The position numbers and the translations under genes are program-made. Positions 26,132 through 34,920 of a stretch of DNA of 64,000 bases are shown piece by piece. The stretch covers positions 13,507 through 77,506 of the forward strand of contig JBCCGG010000032.1 of assembly GCA_039029395.1 (NCBI GenBank), written 5' to 3'. This DNA is from JBCCGG01 sp039029395 (GTDB taxonomy: Bacteria; Pseudomonadota; Alphaproteobacteria; Kiloniellales; JAKSDN01). Below the pieces are notes generated by a model. It ran no database searches and was not told the DNA's origin. It saw nothing but the letters and a program-made list of their open reading frames with translations. Each line of letters opens with the position of its first letter. Position 1 is the first letter of the stretch.

Positions 26132-28156
26132 TCAGCTGCCGGCGGCGAAGGTGACGAAGGCCTGACTGCGGTGGGCGCCGATCGGCGTCGCCGCAAAGCC
26201 GCTGAAGTTATGGCGGATCGCCGCGTCGTAGACCCAGATCCGCAAGAGATAGCAGCAATGCTGGAACGACGCGCCCAGGACCGTCATGTCGATGTCGCGC
26301 AGATGGACCAACAGGCCGTCGGGCGTGGTGCCGGTGTCGTCGGTCGCCTTGAGCCCCGGGGTGCCGTCATAGGTTTCCCAGTACTCGTGGCGCTTGTCGC
26401 CGTTGTTGGGCGCGCCCACGGCGCCGTCGAAGAGATGGGTGACCGGCGGCAGGCCGCCCTCGACGCGCAGATCGAAGTACCAGTAGTGGGCGTCTTCGAA
26501 CTGGGCCCACACCTCGAACTTGCTGGCCCCGCTGGGTGCCTCGCCGCAGGCCGGCACCACCTTGCCCGAACCGTCGGCCAGCTTGACCTGAATGCCGTTG
26601 GGATAAGGCGGCAAGACCGGCGCCTCGTTGTCGAGCTGCACGTGGTACTCGAAAGGATCGCGCATCAGGGTGCCGCCCGTGGTCTCCCACTCCAACCAGA
26701 CGATGAAGTGCTCGTTCTGATCGGCCGCGGGCAACGAGAGCGTGTTCCAAACCGCAAGACGCAGGCCGGAGTTGGCGCAACCGTTCGAGATGCCGCCGAG
26801 GGTACCGATCTTGCCATCCAGGTAGTCCTTGGCGTCCATCCACTGTTGGGCTGAGCCGTCGGTCGCCAAGCCCACCAGGTTAGCCGGCGCGCTCGAGCAG
26901 AGAAGGGTGATTGGGTCCGGGCTCCTCAGCGTCCAGGAGGTCTGGATTCCGGGGGCGGATCCCAGGGCCGGCGCCGGCGTGGCGGCCGGCCGGTAGGCGA
27001 TGCGGAAGCGCTTGGCGTCCATCGCAGGGGTCAAGGTGCCGTCGACCGGGACATAGCGCCCGCAGGGCCGCCGCGGCTCGCTGCCCGGCGGTGAGACGGC
27101 GAAACCGGCGCGCCACAGGCCTTGGCCGTTGAAATCGGCCGCGTCGTACAGATCGCCACACAGGGTGTCCAGATGAGGCGCCTGGGTGACCTGGCGCAAG
27201 GTCAAGGAAATGGCGTCGAGGCCGAGGAAATCGGCGGCCGGTTCCAGCGGCGTCACCAGGGTCTTGTTATTGATCGCGACCGAGCCGCCGATGCGCAAGA
27301 CATCGCCGTCGGTGAAGGGCGCCGGGGAGCCCCGGTAGAGGATCTCCGAGGAGAACAAAACGCCCTTGGGCTTGTTGGCCCGGTCCCGGGCGGTCGCCGC
27401 ATCCAGGCCGAAGTCGACGCCCCGGCTGGGCACGCCGGCCGGAATCGGTGGGTCGAACAGGGAGGACTGGGGCACCACCTTGGTGCCGGTCACCGCCGAC
27501 AGCAGATCGCCGTCCAGGATCCCTGGCGCTTTGGGGGTCGGGCCGGTGCCCTCGATCGAGAACCAGATGTCCACCTTGAGCTCGGCCATTAGCTTGAGCA
27601 ATTGCTCCGGCTCGGCACGCAGAGCCTCGCGGCCGGCCGAGCGCGCTTTTTCGATGACCCGAAGGATCTGGTCGCGGCCGCCGATGAAATGCACAGCATC
27701 CAGCCCCACGTTGTCGCGCAGCTTGAAGCGGTGGACCAGCACGCCGTTCGGGATCACCGTGCCGTCGGGAAACAGCAGGTCGCCGTTGGTGAAGTTGCCG
27801 TGGGGGCTGTCGAGCTCGGTGGAAAAGCCGATCACGCCCTTCTCAGCGAGAATCACGTCGACCGCGTCGAGCCCCATGTCTTCGGAGACGTCGAAGCGCT
27901 GCACCAGTTCCCGGTTGCGGGCGCAGACCGCGGTCGCTCCCGTGGCCGGGTCGCGCGCGATCAGATCGCCGTCCGACACGATTGGGTTGCCGTCGGGCGG
28001 CCGGCCGGCGCGAGTCACGAAGTCCTCCTCGGTGGAGAACACGAGACCTTGGCAGCGGTCGAAAGATTGGGAAAGCGCGACGCTGGGCGCCGCCACAGCC
28101 GCGCCCGCAGCCAAGAGGCCGAGCGCGACGGATCGAAGAACCTTGGGTCCTCGCAT
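26132..28156 (-). CDS. Secreted protein with four N-terminal FSxE...DGDLL...GLDA repeats
   Basis: 674 aa from ATG 28154-28156, with AAGGAG upstream; the longer frame to 28384 starts in AT-rich DNA and is dropped. A signal peptide is visible (VALGLLAAGAAVAAPSVALSQ). Four imperfect repeats of about 55-65 residues follow, each with F-S-x-E, then (D/N)GDL(L/I) or DGDVL and then (M/V/F/L)GLDA, roughly within residues 38-310. The C-terminal half is Cys-containing and beta-rich, ending FVTFAAGS. I do not recognise a family. It lies opposite to the flanking polysaccharide genes. It could bind or scaffold an envelope polymer; that is inference from position. Confidence 0.75.
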   Translation of the reverse strand: MRGPKVLRSVALGLLAAGAAVAAPSVALSQSFDRCQGLVFSTEEDFVTRAGRPPDGNPIVSDGDLIARDPATGATAVCARNRELVQRFDVSEDMGLDAVDVILAEKGVIGFSTELDSPHGNFTNGDLLFPDGTVIPNGVLVHRFKLRDNVGLDAVHFIGGRDQILRVIEKARSAGREALRAEPEQLLKLMAELKVDIWFSIEGTGPTPKAPGILDGDLLSAVTGTKVVPQSSLFDPPIPAGVPSRGVDFGLDAATARDRANKPKGVLFSSEILYRGSPAPFTDGDVLRIGGSVAINNKTLVTPLEPAADFLGLDAISLTLRQVTQAPHLDTLCGDLYDAADFNGQGLWRAGFAVSPPGSEPRRPCGRYVPVDGTLTPAMDAKRFRIAYRPAATPAPALGSAPGIQTSWTLRSPDPITLLCSSAPANLVGLATDGSAQQWMDAKDYLDGKIGTLGGISNGCANSGLRLAVWNTLSLPAADQNEHFIVWLEWETTGGTLMRDPFEYHVQLDNEAPVLPPYPNGIQVKLADGSGKVVPACGEAPSGASKFEVWAQFEDAHYWYFDLRVEGGLPPVTHLFDGAVGAPNNGDKRHEYWETYDGTPGLKATDDTGTTPDGLLVHLRDIDMTVLGASFQHCCYLLRIWVYDAAIRHNFSGFAATPIGAHRSQAFVTFAAGS

Positions 28157-28458
28157 GGGAATTCTCCTTGATGAAATAACGCTGTTGATGAAAACGAGGC
28201 GGAGATTATCGGCCGCTAAGTAATAGGACCGTGATATTTGCCACAGCCTGCGCGTCATCAAAATGCGCAAGAAAATATTCCAGAACAGGGAGATAAGTAT
28301 GTTGTTCCAACACCTAAGTATGCGGAATATATACTTTGAAGCTGGTGGCGGTTGCTTCTCGAGCCGCCTTCGTGTAGCGCTCACCCTCGCCTGTCGCCGC
28401 CCGCACGCCTGTGCTAGGCTCGCCGGGCTGTTGATCCGGCCAGAACCGCAGGGAATTC
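28157..28458. other. AT-rich divergent promoter region
   Basis: Distinctly more AT-rich than its surroundings. It holds two copies of TAAGTATG at 28294-28301 and 28315-28322, exactly 21 bp (two helical turns) apart, flanking the small palindrome GTTGTTCCAAC (28301-28311), then ATATACTT. This layout suggests a binding site for a dimeric regulator serving the secreted-protein gene and the CapD-like gene. The CapD ribosome site AGGGA is at the right end. Confidence 0.4.
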
Positions 28459-30378
28459 ATGGCAAGTCCATCGCCACGCTTCACGCGCATCGCGGTTGCC
28501 TTCTCTCATGACGTGATCATGGCGGCGCTGTCGTTTGCGGTGGCGCTCTATCTGCGCCTTGGAGATCTGGCCTTTTCTGTGCTGTCCCAGTACTTGACCT
28601 GGCCGCTGGTGCTGTTCACCGCGGTATGCGCCGGTGTGTTCTGGTTCACCGGGCTTTACCGGGGCATCTGGCGCTACGCCTCCCAGAGCGACATGATCGC
28701 GATCGCCAAGGCGGTCACGCTGGCGCTTTTGATCTACCTGCCGATCACTTTCATGGTGACCCGCCTGGAGGCCGTGCCGCGCTCCATGCTGGTGATCAAC
28801 TGGTTCGTCCTGGTTTTCATGCTGGCGGCCCCGCGCCTGATCTACCGGGTGCTCAAGGACAAAGGCTTTAAGCATCTGCTCGAGCGCCACGATCCAACCG
28901 GCGTGCCGGTGCTGCTGATCGGTGCCGGCGACGGGGCTGAGGCCTTCATCCGCGAGATGGCGCGCGACCGCACAGCGCCCTACGAGGTGCTCGGCGTGGT
29001 CGACGAGAAAGGCAGCCGGGTCGGCCGGGAGATCCGCGGTATCAGCGTAATCGGCCATCTGGACAAACTGCCCGCGCTGATCGACCGGGTCAGCCGCTAC
29101 CGGGAGCCGCAACGACTGATCTTAACCAAGCCGCTGACACGCGAGGCCATGGCCGACCTGCTGGCGGTCGCCGAAAAGCGGGGTATGACCCTGTCCCGCC
29201 TGCCGAGGTTGACAGATTTCGGCAGCGATGGCGGCGCGCCCTTGAAGCTGCGGCCGATCGCGATCCAGGATCTGCTGCGCCGGCCCCAGGCCAAGCTCGA
29301 CCGGGACATCATGGGTCGCCTGGTGGCCGGGCGCCGGGTGCTGGTGACCGGCGCCGGCGGCACAATCGGCTCGGAGCTGACCCGCCAGCTGGCGGCGCAG
29401 GGGCCGGCCGAGCTGACCCTGATCGACAATTCGGAGTTCCTGCTCTACCAGATCGACCTGGAAATCGCCGAGCGTCACCCGGAGCTGGCCCGCGACGCGG
29501 CCTTGGCCGACGTGCGAGACCAGGAGCGTTTGGCCCAAATCCTGGCCGAACGCCGGCCCGAGCTGGTGTTCCACGCCGCTGCCTTGAAGCATGTGCCCCT
29601 GGTCGAGACCAATCCGGTCGAGGGCGTGCTGACCAATGTCATCGGTACCCGCAACACGGCCGAGGCCTGCCGGCGGGCCGGAGTCAAGGCGATGGTGCTG
29701 ATCTCGACCGACAAGGCGGTCAATCCCTCCAGCGTGATGGGCGCCACCAAGCGACTCGCCGAGTGCTACTGCCAGGCGCTCGACTTGGAGGAGCGGGACC
29801 GCTCGGGTACCCGCTTCGTCACCGTGCGCTTCGGCAACGTGCTCGGCTCGACCGGCTCCGTCGTGCCCCTGTTCCAGCGCCAGCTGGCCGCCGGCGGGCC
29901 GCTCACCGTGACCCACGAGGACATGACCCGCTACTTCATGACCGTGCGCGAGGCGGTCGAGCTGGTGCTCGAGGCCTCGGCGCTCGCCGCTCTCTCACCG
30001 GTCGAGGACACCGGCAAGATTTACGTGTTGGACATGGGCGAGCCGGTCAAGATCGTCGATCTGGCGAGCCAGATGATCCGCCTGGCGGGACTCAGGCCTG
30101 GCAAAGACATCGATATCGTCTTCACCGGCCTGCGCCCCGGCGAGAAGCTGCATGAGCAACTGTTTCACGACCAGGAGCCCCTGGTGCCGACCAACCATTC
30201 CGGCCTGCGCCTGGCGGCCCCGCGCACCCTGAACCGGGAGCTTCTGGCGAGGGGCCTGGCCGAGCTGGAGGAGCAGGCGCTGCACCATCGTGAGCGCGAG
30301 CTGCACGCCACGCTGGCCCGCCTGGTGCCCGAGTACAGCCCACCGGAAGAGAGCGATCGCTCGGCCGCCGCGTCTTGA
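28459..30378 (+). CDS. CapD/WbpM-type membrane UDP-GlcNAc 4,6-dehydratase (nucleoside-diphosphate sugar epimerase/dehydratase)
   Basis: 639 aa, full-length WbpM/CapD type. Four membrane helices (residues about 12-125), a Rossmann-like CoA/NAD domain (VLLIGAGDGAEAF at 151-163), then an extended SDR domain with VLVTGAGGTIGSELTRQ (294-310), FHAAALKHVPL and STDKAVNPSSVMGATKR, where Met427 replaces the usual SDR tyrosine as in WbpM. Members remove water from UDP-GlcNAc to give the 4-keto-6-deoxy sugar for capsule, O-antigen or glycoprotein sugars. It follows the AT-rich region and precedes purH by 62 bp. Confidence 0.94.
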   Translation: MASPSPRFTRIAVAFSHDVIMAALSFAVALYLRLGDLAFSVLSQYLTWPLVLFTAVCAGVFWFTGLYRGIWRYASQSDMIAIAKAVTLALLIYLPITFMVTRLEAVPRSMLVINWFVLVFMLAAPRLIYRVLKDKGFKHLLERHDPTGVPVLLIGAGDGAEAFIREMARDRTAPYEVLGVVDEKGSRVGREIRGISVIGHLDKLPALIDRVSRYREPQRLILTKPLTREAMADLLAVAEKRGMTLSRLPRLTDFGSDGGAPLKLRPIAIQDLLRRPQAKLDRDIMGRLVAGRRVLVTGAGGTIGSELTRQLAAQGPAELTLIDNSEFLLYQIDLEIAERHPELARDAALADVRDQERLAQILAERRPELVFHAAALKHVPLVETNPVEGVLTNVIGTRNTAEACRRAGVKAMVLISTDKAVNPSSVMGATKRLAECYCQALDLEERDRSGTRFVTVRFGNVLGSTGSVVPLFQRQLAAGGPLTVTHEDMTRYFMTVREAVELVLEASALAALSPVEDTGKIYVLDMGEPVKIVDLASQMIRLAGLRPGKDIDIVFTGLRPGEKLHEQLFHDQEPLVPTNHSGLRLAAPRTLNRELLARGLAELEEQALHHRERELHATLARLVPEYSPPEESDRSAAAS

Positions 30379-30440
30379 CGGCCCGGCGGCCGCATCCTAA
30401 ACCGGGCGCCTCCGCGCCACCTCGCTTCCAGGTCCCAAAA

Positions 30441-32033
30441 ATGTCCGATACTCAGGCGGTTCGCCGCGCCCTGATCTCCGTTTCCGACAAGCGTGGCCTG
30501 GCAGATCTCGGCCAGGCCTTGGCCGCGCGCGGAGTCGAGCTGCTGTCAACCGGCGGCTCGGCCCGAACGCTCGCCGATGCCGGTGTACCGGTCACCGAGG
30601 TCTCGGCCCATACCGGCTTTCCCGAGGTCATGGACGGTCGGGTCAAGACGCTGCACCCCAGCATTCACGGCGGCATCCTGGCGCGCCGAGACAATCCGGG
30701 CGACCAAGCCGCCATGAGCGAGCACGCCATCGCGCCGATCGACCTGGTGGTTGTCAACCTCTACCCCTTTCGCGAGACCGTGGCGTCGGGCGCGGCTCCG
30801 GCGGACTGCATCGAGAATATCGACATCGGCGGCCCGGCCCTGATCCGGGCGGCGGCCAAGAACCACCCCTTTGTCACTGTTGTGACCGATCCGGGGGACT
30901 ACCAGGCGGTGCTTGACGAGCTGGCCGCCCACGAGGGCGCAACCACGCTTGCCCTGCGCCAGCGACTGGCGGCAGCGGCCTATGCCCACACGGCGGCCTA
31001 CGACGCGGCGATCGCCCATTGGATGGCGGCACAGCAGGGCGAGGCCTTTCCAGCCCAAATGTCGATTCCGGCGCGCCGGGCCGAGGTCCTGCGCTACGGC
31101 GAGAACCCCCACCAGACGGCAGCCTTCTATTTGGCCGACGGCGGCCCGGTTGAGCCCCGGCCCGGAGTCGCAACGGCGCGCCAGCTCCAGGGCAAGGCGC
31201 TCAGCTACAACAACCTGAACGACACCGATGCGGCATTCGAGCTGGCCGCCGAGTTCGACCAGCCGGCGGTCGCCATCATCAAGCACGCCAATCCCTGCGG
31301 GGCGGCGCTCGGCACGACCCAGGTCGAGGCCTATCTGAAGGCGCTGTCGAGCGACCCGGTTAGCGCCTTCGGCGGCATCGTCGCCCTCAACCGGTCGCTA
31401 GAGGCGGACACCGCGGCGGAGATTTCCAAGCTTTTCGTTGAGGTCATCATCGCGCCCGAGGTCAGCGACGGCGCGATCCAGACACTGGCCAAGAAGGAGA
31501 ACGTCCGCCTCCTGGTGACCGGCGCCATGCCCGACCCGGCGGCCGGCGGCATGACCATGAAGGCGTTGGCCGGCGGCCTGTTGCTGCAGAGCCGGGACGA
31601 CGGTCGCACCGGCGCGGACGACATCCGTGTGGTGACCAAGCGCGCGCCCGATGCCCGGGAGCTGGCCGACCTGATCTTTGCCTTCCAGGTCGCCAAGCAC
31701 GTCAAGTCGAACGCCATCGTCTACGTCAAGGACGGGCTCACGGTCGGCATCGGCGCCGGCCAGATGAGCCGGGTCGATTCGGCGCGCATCGCCGCCTTGA
31801 AATCCCGCGAGGCGGTCGAGGCCTCCGGCGGCACCCGGCCCGGCACGGATGGCTCGGTGGTCGCCTCGGACGCCTTCTTCCCCTTCGCCGACGGTCTGAT
31901 GGCCGCGGTCGAGGCCGGCGCCACGGCGGTCATCCAGCCAGGCGGCTCCATGCGGGACAACGAGGTGATCGCGGCGGCCGACGACGCGGGCCTGGCCATG
32001 GTCTTCACCGGCCAGCGCCACTTCAGGCACTAA
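30441..32033 (+). CDS. purH: Bifunctional AICAR formyltransferase / IMP cyclohydrolase
   Basis: 530 aa from ATG 30441; upstream in-frame sequence is not family-like. PurH does the last two steps of IMP synthesis. N-terminal MGS-like cyclohydrolase domain: ALISVSDKRGLADLGQAL, LLSTGGSARTL, GFPEVMDGRVKTLHP. C-terminal formyltransferase: RYGENPHQTAAFY, GKALSYNNLNDTDAA, the catalytic Lys-His in IIKHANPCGAA, and the end GSMRDNEVIAAADDAGLAMVFTG. It is the usual partner downstream of the rpe-heparinase pair, here displaced by about 5 kb. Confidence 0.97.
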   Translation: MSDTQAVRRALISVSDKRGLADLGQALAARGVELLSTGGSARTLADAGVPVTEVSAHTGFPEVMDGRVKTLHPSIHGGILARRDNPGDQAAMSEHAIAPIDLVVVNLYPFRETVASGAAPADCIENIDIGGPALIRAAAKNHPFVTVVTDPGDYQAVLDELAAHEGATTLALRQRLAAAAYAHTAAYDAAIAHWMAAQQGEAFPAQMSIPARRAEVLRYGENPHQTAAFYLADGGPVEPRPGVATARQLQGKALSYNNLNDTDAAFELAAEFDQPAVAIIKHANPCGAALGTTQVEAYLKALSSDPVSAFGGIVALNRSLEADTAAEISKLFVEVIIAPEVSDGAIQTLAKKENVRLLVTGAMPDPAAGGMTMKALAGGLLLQSRDDGRTGADDIRVVTKRAPDARELADLIFAFQVAKHVKSNAIVYVKDGLTVGIGAGQMSRVDSARIAALKSREAVEASGGTRPGTDGSVVASDAFFPFADGLMAAVEAGATAVIQPGGSMRDNEVIAAADDAGLAMVFTGQRHFRH

Positions 32034-32034
32034 A

Positions 32035-33186
32035 ATGGCCGAGGCTTCCACACCCCTAAAACGGGACTTCGCACTGGAAGTTCACATGTCGCGCTGGGAG
32101 TTCTCGGCGCGCTACAACATGACCGCTTCGGACGCCGAGAGCATGACCTTGGCCGAGCTGCTGTCCTACGCCGAGCCGGCCGACAAGGCGGCCTTCGAGG
32201 CGCTTTGGCTGGGCTACACCGAGACCTATGGCGCACCGGACCTGCGCCAGGCGATCGCCGACACCTACGAGGGGCTCGCGGCCGAGGACGTGCTCTGCTT
32301 CGCCGGCGCGGAGGAAGGTATCTACACCGCCATGCGGGTGCTGCTGGGCGCGGACGACCACGCGGTGGTCGTGACGCCCAACTATCAAGCGGCCGAGACC
32401 GTGCCGCTCAGCGTCTGCGAGGTCACCGGCGTGCCGCTCGAGCCGGATCAGGGCTGGACGCTCGACATCGACCGGGTCGCCGCCGCCCTCAAGACCAATA
32501 CCAAGCTGGTCTCGATCAACTTTCCCAACAACCCGACCGGCAAGATTCTCGAGCACGACCGCTTCGACGCCTTGGTGGATCTCTGCCGGGCGCGCGACAT
32601 CTGGCTGTTCAGCGACGAGGTTTACCGGGGCATCGAGCGGGACCCCGCGTTGCGTTTGCCCCAGGCGGCCGACGCCTACGAGCGCGGCCTGTCGCTCGGT
32701 GTGATGTCCAAAGCCTACGGCCTGCCCGGCTTGCGCATCGGCTGGATTGCGTGCCGGGACCGCGCGCTTCTGGCGCGACTGGAACGCTACAAGCACTTCA
32801 CGACGATCTGCAACGCGGCGCCCAGCGAGCGCCTGGCGCTGATCGCGCTGAACGCGCGCCAGAAGCTGCTCGCGCGCACCAACCGTCTGGCCGAGGCCAA
32901 CTTGGCGCTGACAGAGAGCTTTCTGGCCGACTATGCCGAGCTCTTCTCCTGGCATCGGCCCGAGGGCGCTTGCGTCGGCTTCGTGCGCTACCGGGGCGAG
33001 GAGGGGGTCGAAGACTTTGCGGAGCGTCTGGTCCAGGAAGCCGGCGTGCTGCTGCTGCCGGCCAGCGTCTACCGCTCCGACTTAAACCCGGTGCCGGACG
33101 ACCACTTCCGCATAGGCTTCGGCCGCAAGGATGTCGAGCAGGGCCTCGCCACCATGCGCGGCTGGTTGCAACGCAACCGGCCGTAA
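32035..33186 (+). CDS. Class I/II PLP-dependent aminotransferase
   Basis: 383 aa. The ATG begins 1 bp after the purH stop, so it is likely co-transcribed. Fold-type I aminotransferase marks: YGAPDLRQAIA, FAGAEEGIYTAMR, SINFPNNPTGKIL, WLFSDEVYRGIE and the PLP lysine in GVMSKAYGLPGLRIGW. The N-terminal RDFALEVHMSRWEFSARYN resembles aminotransferases grouped with arginine-derived or VioD-like enzymes, but the substrate cannot be read from the sequence. A DUF2000 gene follows 14 bp later. Confidence 0.9.
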   Translation: MAEASTPLKRDFALEVHMSRWEFSARYNMTASDAESMTLAELLSYAEPADKAAFEALWLGYTETYGAPDLRQAIADTYEGLAAEDVLCFAGAEEGIYTAMRVLLGADDHAVVVTPNYQAAETVPLSVCEVTGVPLEPDQGWTLDIDRVAAALKTNTKLVSINFPNNPTGKILEHDRFDALVDLCRARDIWLFSDEVYRGIERDPALRLPQAADAYERGLSLGVMSKAYGLPGLRIGWIACRDRALLARLERYKHFTTICNAAPSERLALIALNARQKLLARTNRLAEANLALTESFLADYAELFSWHRPEGACVGFVRYRGEEGVEDFAERLVQEAGVLLLPASVYRSDLNPVPDDHFRIGFGRKDVEQGLATMRGWLQRNRP

Positions 33187-33200
33187 ACGGAGCGCGCAGG

Positions 33201-33608
33201 ATGTTCGATACCAAGTTCGCGATCGTCGTGCGCGACGACCTGGCGGTGTGGCAAAAGCTCAATGTCACCGCTTTCCTGACCAGTGGCGTTGTCGGTGCCG
33301 ACCCGCAGATTATCGGCGAGCCATACGAGGACGCGGCCGGCAACCGCTATCACCGGCTATCGGTCCAACCGGTCATCGTGCTGGCGGCCGACGACGCCAC
33401 TCTTGTCAAGATCTATCGCCGGGCCATGGAACGGGGCGTGCCGCTCGCGCTCTACATCGAGGAGATGTTCGCGACCGGCCACGACGCGGCCAACCGGGCG
33501 GCGGTCAAGCAGGTTGCGCCAGAGGACATGAAGATCGTCGGGCTGGGCCTACGCGCTGAGCGCAAAATCGTCGACAAGGTAACCCGCGGCGCCAAGCTGC
33601 ACGGGTGA
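33201..33608 (+). CDS. DUF2000 domain protein
   Basis: 135 aa, from ATG 33201 with a short GCAGG ribosome site. FDTKFAIVVRDDLAVWQKLNVTAFL, GEPYEDAAGNRYHRL and the late LRAERKIVDKVTRGAKLHG match DUF2000, a small peptidyl-tRNA-hydrolase-like fold of unknown function. It probably works with the aminotransferase upstream, since the two are adjacent on one transcript. It converges with the VTT gene. Confidence 0.88.
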   Translation: MFDTKFAIVVRDDLAVWQKLNVTAFLTSGVVGADPQIIGEPYEDAAGNRYHRLSVQPVIVLAADDATLVKIYRRAMERGVPLALYIEEMFATGHDAANRAAVKQVAPEDMKIVGLGLRAERKIVDKVTRGAKLHG

Positions 33609-33620
33609 GAGGCGCTTCGT

Positions 33621-34388
33621 TCAGGAGCCGGCACCGTCCTTGCGGGCTTTGATCTTCTTGTAGGCGACCGGCAGAATCGCAAGCACGGCCAAACCGACCA
33701 AGGCGGCCAGGATCTCGGGCGTGAATATGCCTTCTGCGGAGAACTCCTCGTTGTTCTCGAGCACGCTGCCGAGGCCAGCGCCGGTTAGGGCAATCACGAA
33801 GGTGCCGGGGATAATGCCGATGAAGGTCGCCGCCATGTAAGTGCCCAAACGCACGCCCAGAAGCGCCGGCACCAGATTGACCAGCCAGAAGGGGAACAGG
33901 GGAATCAGGCGCAGCACCAGGAGGTAGTTGAAGGCGTTCTCCTGGAAGCCCGCTTCCATCTTCTGGATTGCCGGCCCGGCGCGGGCGCGAAGCGTGTCGC
34001 CGAAAGCGGTCTTGGCAATCAGAAAGATCGCGGTTGCGCCGATTGTCGCGCCGATCACCACCGCGATCGTGCCGATCCAGGTGCCGAACAAAAGGCCGCC
34101 GACAATCGTCAGCACCAGGCCGCCGGGCAGGGAGACCGCCGTCGCCACCGCGTAGATCAGCATGTAGACCAGGATTGCCGCGAGCCCCAGGCGCGCCACG
34201 GTATCCGTCAAGAGCGCGTGATTTTCCTTGAGCGCCTCGAAGGTCAGATATTCGTCCAGGTCGAGCGCGAAGATCGTGATGCCGATCGCGACCAGCACGA
34301 CCAGCGGAATGAACCGCTTGGCCGTGCCGCTTGAGCTCTTCGTCATTCTTGGGCCCCCCCGAGCCTGTGCGCCATCATGGTCCTTCAT
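33621..34388 (-). CDS. TVP38/TMEM64 (VTT/SNARE-associated) family membrane protein
   Basis: 255 aa. Start ATG 34386-34388 is preceded by AAGGAG at ideal spacing; a second Met at 34346 lacks this. The VTT domain is clear: YMLIYAVATAVSLPGGLVLTIVGGLLFG with the flanking helices, then RLIPLFPFWLVNLVPALLGV and FIGIIPGTFVIAL. About five to six membrane segments. Bacterial homologues such as DedA relatives move lipids or maintain envelope homeostasis. It converges on the DUF2000 gene. Confidence 0.92.
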   Translation of the reverse strand: MKDHDGAQARGGPRMTKSSSGTAKRFIPLVVLVAIGITIFALDLDEYLTFEALKENHALLTDTVARLGLAAILVYMLIYAVATAVSLPGGLVLTIVGGLLFGTWIGTIAVVIGATIGATAIFLIAKTAFGDTLRARAGPAIQKMEAGFQENAFNYLLVLRLIPLFPFWLVNLVPALLGVRLGTYMAATFIGIIPGTFVIALTGAGLGSVLENNEEFSAEGIFTPEILAALVGLAVLAILPVAYKKIKARKDGAGS

Positions 34389-34483
34389 GCCGGCTCCTTC
34401 ATGCCCGGTCGCACGCTACCCCAGCCACCGCGGCGCGCGAACCTCTTTTTGGTGAGCTTAGATCGGTTCGTCCCGGACAAGGT

Positions 34484-34639
34484 TTATCCTTCGACCAGGA
34501 GCTTGTAGTCGGGCATGGTGTTGAGCGGGCAGGAATAGAGGTACTCGCCCGGCTCTAGTTCGACCGGATAGTCCTTGGTCACGCCCGGGTCCAGGCCGGC
34601 GGCGCCGAGCAGCGCGGTGGTTGCTTGTGGCCTTCTCAT
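34484..34639 (-). pseudogene. Probable C-terminal remnant of a cupredoxin-like protein
   Basis: A 51-codon frame, ATG 34637-34639 to TAA 34484-34486. Its end, PVELEPGEYLYSCPLNTMP then DYKLLVEG, reads like the last strands of a cupredoxin, where a Cys follows the strand before a closing loop. The usual N-terminal strands, first copper His and signal peptide are absent, and an upstream stop closes the frame. It may be a decayed gene, or a small intact protein of unknown kind. It lies in an otherwise empty 530-bp gap. Confidence 0.45.
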
Positions 34640-34668
34640 CGGGAGCCTCACCTACGCGGTTTCAGTCG

Positions 34669-34756
34669 CAACAAACCTCGTACAACCTGCCATGGGGGCC
34701 GAAACCGGGCCACCGGCCGGACCAACAAACCTCGCCACTATGAGATGGGGCCGAAC
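34669..34756. repeat. Imperfect direct repeat, two ~36-bp units
   Basis: CAACAAACCTCG occurs exactly at 34669-34680 and 34723-34734, each followed after about 11-13 bases by ATGGGG(G)CCGAA (34692 and 34744). The units start 54 bp apart. They lie within the gap 34389-34920 upstream of the SLC13 gene, which otherwise holds only the cupredoxin-like remnant. They could be operator repeats or leftovers of a duplication. Confidence 0.6.
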
Positions 34757-34920
34757 GACCGCTTGCCATGCCGGTCACACGCCGTTGTGATAGGCTGTGA
34801 CGCAGGCGACCGCATTCGGGGGAGGGACCGCCATCTCGCGCCAGCTTGGCCCATTAACGCTCCGGCAAGGCTTTCAGCGTCATCTGGGAGCGCCCTGACG
34901 GTGCCTGGAGCCTGCTGCCT

